Origin: CAMEON01 sp045643785
GTDB lineage: Bacteria > Bacillota > Clostridia > Oscillospirales > CAG-272
Reading direction: 5' to 3'
DNA: 7,958 nt
Assembly: GCA_045643785.1 (NCBI GenBank)
Contig: JAZRFR010000214.1
Span: forward strand, 1 to 7,958
Under the pieces are notes generated by a model, which saw nothing but the letters and a program-made list of their open reading frames with translations, was not told the DNA's origin and ran no database searches. The position numbers and the translations under genes are program-made. Positions 6,080 to 7,958 of the stretch are shown here, piece by piece (positions within the stretch are counted from its first letter, which is position 1; each line of letters begins with the position of its first letter).

Positions 6080-6104
6080 CAAGCGACGCTATTCGTATTA
6101 TAAT
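6076..6104 (+). promoter_or_regulatory. Perfect sigma-A promoter of the isomerase/dehydrogenase operon
   Basis: TTGACA (6076-6081), 17 bases and TATAAT (6099-6104) match the vegetative consensus exactly. The -35 box contains the TGA stop codon (6077-6079) of the preceding gene. Transcription should start near 6111, giving a leader of about 22 bases with GGAGG at 6123-6127. The two downstream genes can therefore be expressed independently of the gene at 5132. Confidence 0.9.
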
Positions 6105-6133
6105 GCCTATATCCAACTGTTCGGAGGTGTTTT

Positions 6134-6883
6134 ATGCCTGTTCTTGGCTTGGTTTCGGTTACCTATCGCAAGCTGTCCCCCGCGGAGATCATTGCCCGTG
6201 CCGCCCGCGCGGGGCTGTCCTGCATTGAGTGGGGCAGTGATATCCACGTGCCCCAAACGGATCTTGCAAACGCGCGCCACGTAGGGGAGATGACCCGTGA
6301 GGCGGGGCTGACGGTCTCCTCCTACGGCTCCTACTACCGTCTGGGGGCGGGGCAGGACTTTGCGCCCTACGTGGAGGCCGCCTGTGTGTTGGGCGCGCCC
6401 GTGATCCGCATCTGGGCGGGGACCCGCGGCTCGGAGCAGACCGACGACGCCACCCGCGCCGCTTGGGCGGCCGAGGCAAAAGCCGTCTGTCGCATGGCCG
6501 CTGAGCGAGGGTTGACGGTGGCCTTTGAGTACCACCACGGTACTCTGACTGACACCGCGGATTCGGCAGTCGCGTTGATCAAGGCCATAGATGAGTCCAA
6601 TTGCCGTCTCTACTGGCAACCCGAATTCGCCAAGCCCCAAGAGGTGATCCTGTCGGATTTGGAGAAGGTTTCGCCGTGGGTGGATCTTTGCCACGTCTTT
6701 ACCTGGAATCCCGACCACAGCCGCCGTCCCTTGATTGACGGCACGGAAGTATGGCGGGAGTACCTCACCCGCATTCCCGGTTGGAGTGAAAAGCCGCTTC
6801 TCTTGGAGTTCGTACCGGGTGACGATCCCGACCTGCTTGCCCGCGAGGCAAACGCTCTTTCCGAAATTGTGAGCGGCCTGTGA
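6134..6883 (+). CDS. Sugar phosphate isomerase/epimerase-like TIM-barrel protein
   Basis: This 249-residue cytoplasmic protein belongs to the xylose isomerase-like TIM-barrel (AP endonuclease family 2 fold) group, which isomerises or epimerises sugars, inositols and related ketoses using a divalent metal. Strand-end features in order are GLSCIEWGSDIHVP (27-40), VIRIWAG (90-96), VAFEYHHGTLTD (129-140) with likely metal ligand Glu132, LYWQPEF (159-165), LCHVFTWN (185-192) with His187, and LLLEFVPGDD (222-231) with Glu225. At the place where many relatives have a metal-binding Asp the residue is Gln162, which fits a YWQP subgroup rather than a broken enzyme. The start is ATG 6134 with GGAGG six bases before it. 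It is followed after 25 bases by a hydroxyacid dehydrogenase gene, which suggests a joint role in breakdown of a sugar or sugar acid. The substrate cannot be named. Confidence 0.85.
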   Translation: MPVLGLVSVTYRKLSPAEIIARAARAGLSCIEWGSDIHVPQTDLANARHVGEMTREAGLTVSSYGSYYRLGAGQDFAPYVEAACVLGAPVIRIWAGTRGSEQTDDATRAAWAAEAKAVCRMAAERGLTVAFEYHHGTLTDTADSAVALIKAIDESNCRLYWQPEFAKPQEVILSDLEKVSPWVDLCHVFTWNPDHSRRPLIDGTEVWREYLTRIPGWSEKPLLLEFVPGDDPDLLAREANALSEIVSGL

Positions 6884-6908
6884 CTGCGCCGCTGAAAGGA
6901 GATAAATC

Positions 6909-7916
6909 ATGCTGAAAGCCGCATACGTAAACCAAGGCCGCGAACCCGGCATTGCCCGGGTATACGATGATGTCACCCAGACCGCCATAGACCGTTTATT
7001 TGATCTTTGCCCCTCCGTCTACACCAAGGAGGACGTGCTCTGTGACCGTCTCACCGACGTGGAGGTTATCTTTTCCACCTGGGGCTTTCCCGTCATGACC
7101 GACGCCGAGATTGCAGCTCATCTGCCGAAGCTGAAGGTGGTCTTCTACGGCGCGGGGAGCGTGCAGGCCTTTGCCCGCCCCCTGATCCGAAACGGCGTGA
7201 CCGTGGTCAGCGCGTGGATGGCCAACAGCGTGCCCGTCATTGAGTACACCGTGGCCCAGATCATCCTGGCCAACAAGGGCTATTTCGGTGCCTCCCGCCT
7301 CTGCTCCCGCGACGCCGCTTCCCGCAAGGAGGCCACCGCCCATTTTAACTCTTTCCGCGGCAACTACGACACCCCCGTGGGGCTCATTGGCCTGGGCGCT
7401 ATCGGCGCAGGGGTGGCGCAGAGACTTCGCGACTACCGCTTGAAGGTCTACGCCTACGATCCCTACTGCTCGGCAGAGAAGGCCGCCGCTCTGGGGGTGG
7501 AACTCACCGACTTGGAATTCATCTTTGAGACTTGCCTCACCGTGTCCAACCACACCCCCAACATTCCCGCCACAAAGGGGATGCTGAACTACACCCACTT
7601 CTCCCGTATGCCGAAAAACGGCGTATTCATCAACACGGGACGGGGTGCCCAGGTGGTGGAGGACGACCTGATCCGCGCGTTGCGGGAGGAGCCTGCCCGC
7701 ACCGCCGTACTGGACGTCACCGACCCTGAGCCTCCCGTGGAGGGACACCCCTTCTACGAGCTGGAAAACGTCATCCTCACCCCCCACATTGCGGGCTCGG
7801 CGGGCGCCGAGTGCTACCGCATGGGCGCGTATATGCTGAAGGAGGCCGAGCGCTACCTCGCCGGAGAACCGTTGCACTACGCCGTCACCGAAAAGATGCT
7901 GGAGACGATGGCTTGA
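6909..7916 (+). CDS. D-isomer-specific 2-hydroxyacid dehydrogenase
   Basis: This 335-residue cytoplasmic oxidoreductase should interconvert a 2-hydroxyacid and a 2-keto acid with NAD(H). The split substrate-binding domain occupies about 1-100 and 300-335. The Rossmann domain lies between, with GLGAIG at 161-166 and Asp184 in YAYDP at the end of the second strand, which favours NAD over NADP. The catalytic set is complete: Arg245 in NTGRG, Glu274 in DPEPP and His293 in LTPHIAGS. SNHTPN (213-218) is the usual cofactor-side motif. Closely related family members include glycerate, phosphoglycerate and glyoxylate reductases; the exact substrate is not readable. The start is ATG 6909 with AAAGGAG seven bases before it. 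It lies in one operon with the isomerase-like gene, 25 bases downstream of its stop, and a hairpin follows the stop codon. Confidence 0.92.
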   Translation: MLKAAYVNQGREPGIARVYDDVTQTAIDRLFDLCPSVYTKEDVLCDRLTDVEVIFSTWGFPVMTDAEIAAHLPKLKVVFYGAGSVQAFARPLIRNGVTVVSAWMANSVPVIEYTVAQIILANKGYFGASRLCSRDAASRKEATAHFNSFRGNYDTPVGLIGLGAIGAGVAQRLRDYRLKVYAYDPYCSAEKAAALGVELTDLEFIFETCLTVSNHTPNIPATKGMLNYTHFSRMPKNGVFINTGRGAQVVEDDLIRALREEPARTAVLDVTDPEPPVEGHPFYELENVILTPHIAGSAGAECYRMGAYMLKEAERYLAGEPLHYAVTEKMLETMA

Positions 7917-7931
7917 TCCTGATGAAAAACC

Positions 7932-7958
7932 GCCTGTCACGGAAAATCCGTGACAGGC
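7932..7958 (+). terminator. Probable terminator at the right edge of the window
   Basis: GCCTGTCACGG (7932-7942) and CCGTGACAGGC (7948-7958) form a perfect 11-bp stem with a five-base loop, 15 bases after the dehydrogenase stop codon. An A run (7924-7929) precedes the stem, as in bidirectional terminators. The T tract that would confirm it lies outside the window. Confidence 0.75.

Noticed and set aside
5356..6228. A 290-codon plus-strand frame overlapping the nuclease-like gene
   Set aside because: It is Arg/Gly/Pro-rich in a shifted frame of a gene with a good start and conserved-looking motifs, and it runs through the next promoter.
117..7916. A multi-gene defence or mobile island
   Set aside because: Apart from one nuclease-like gene there is no methylase, helicase, integrase, transposase, toxin pair or attachment repeat, and the other genes are metabolic, transport or sporulation genes in separate transcription units.
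6996..7940. A 314-codon minus-strand frame opposite the dehydrogenase
   Set aside because: It is antisense to a protein with a full catalytic set, it is Gly/His/Val-rich, and it would begin inside the terminator hairpin.

Overview
The window looks like chromosomal DNA of a spore-forming, GC-rich member of the Clostridia (Bacillota), probably a gut Oscillospiraceae-type organism. The reasons are a clear SpoIVB peptidase (a protein of endospore formers), strong AGGAGG-type ribosome binding sites, vegetative sigma-A promoters of almost perfect TTGACA-17-TATAAT form, and GC-rich third codon positions. The GC-rich coding leaves few stops on the opposite strand, which explains several long antisense open frames that are not genes. 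No tRNA, rRNA, CRISPR array, transposase or prophage gene is visible. The genus-level placement is inference.

Layout: positions 1-78 hold a structured inverted repeat. From 117 to 4886 five genes lie on the minus strand. In their order of transcription they are spoIVB (4886-3783, closed by a strong hairpin terminator); a shikimate-kinase-like P-loop kinase (3552-3028) and a pyridoxamine/pyridoxal kinase (2994-2137), which form a two-gene operon with a consensus promoter in front and a 9-bp hairpin behind; a DUF2752 membrane protein (1982-1596) with its own promoter and terminator; and an ArsB/NhaD/SLC13-type ion permease (1445-117) with its own perfect promoter. From 5132 to 7916 three genes lie on the plus strand: an uncharacterised 315-residue protein with a restriction-nuclease-like D...ExQ core and a C-terminal winged helix, divergent from spoIVB; then a sugar phosphate isomerase/epimerase-like TIM-barrel protein and a D-2-hydroxyacid dehydrogenase, which form a second two-gene operon. 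The promoter of that operon overlaps the stop codon of the upstream gene. A perfect 11-bp hairpin at the right edge probably terminates it.

The window reads as several short transcription units rather than one large system. The pieces that may act together are the two kinases and the isomerase/dehydrogenase pair, the latter likely acting on a sugar or sugar acid. The best candidate for undescribed biology is the gene at 5132-6079. It combines a probable PD-(D/E)XK-like fold with a DNA-binding-type C-terminus and has no assigned function that I know of. Second is the kinase at 3028-3552, which has the shikimate kinase fold but lacks a key shikimate-binding arginine.
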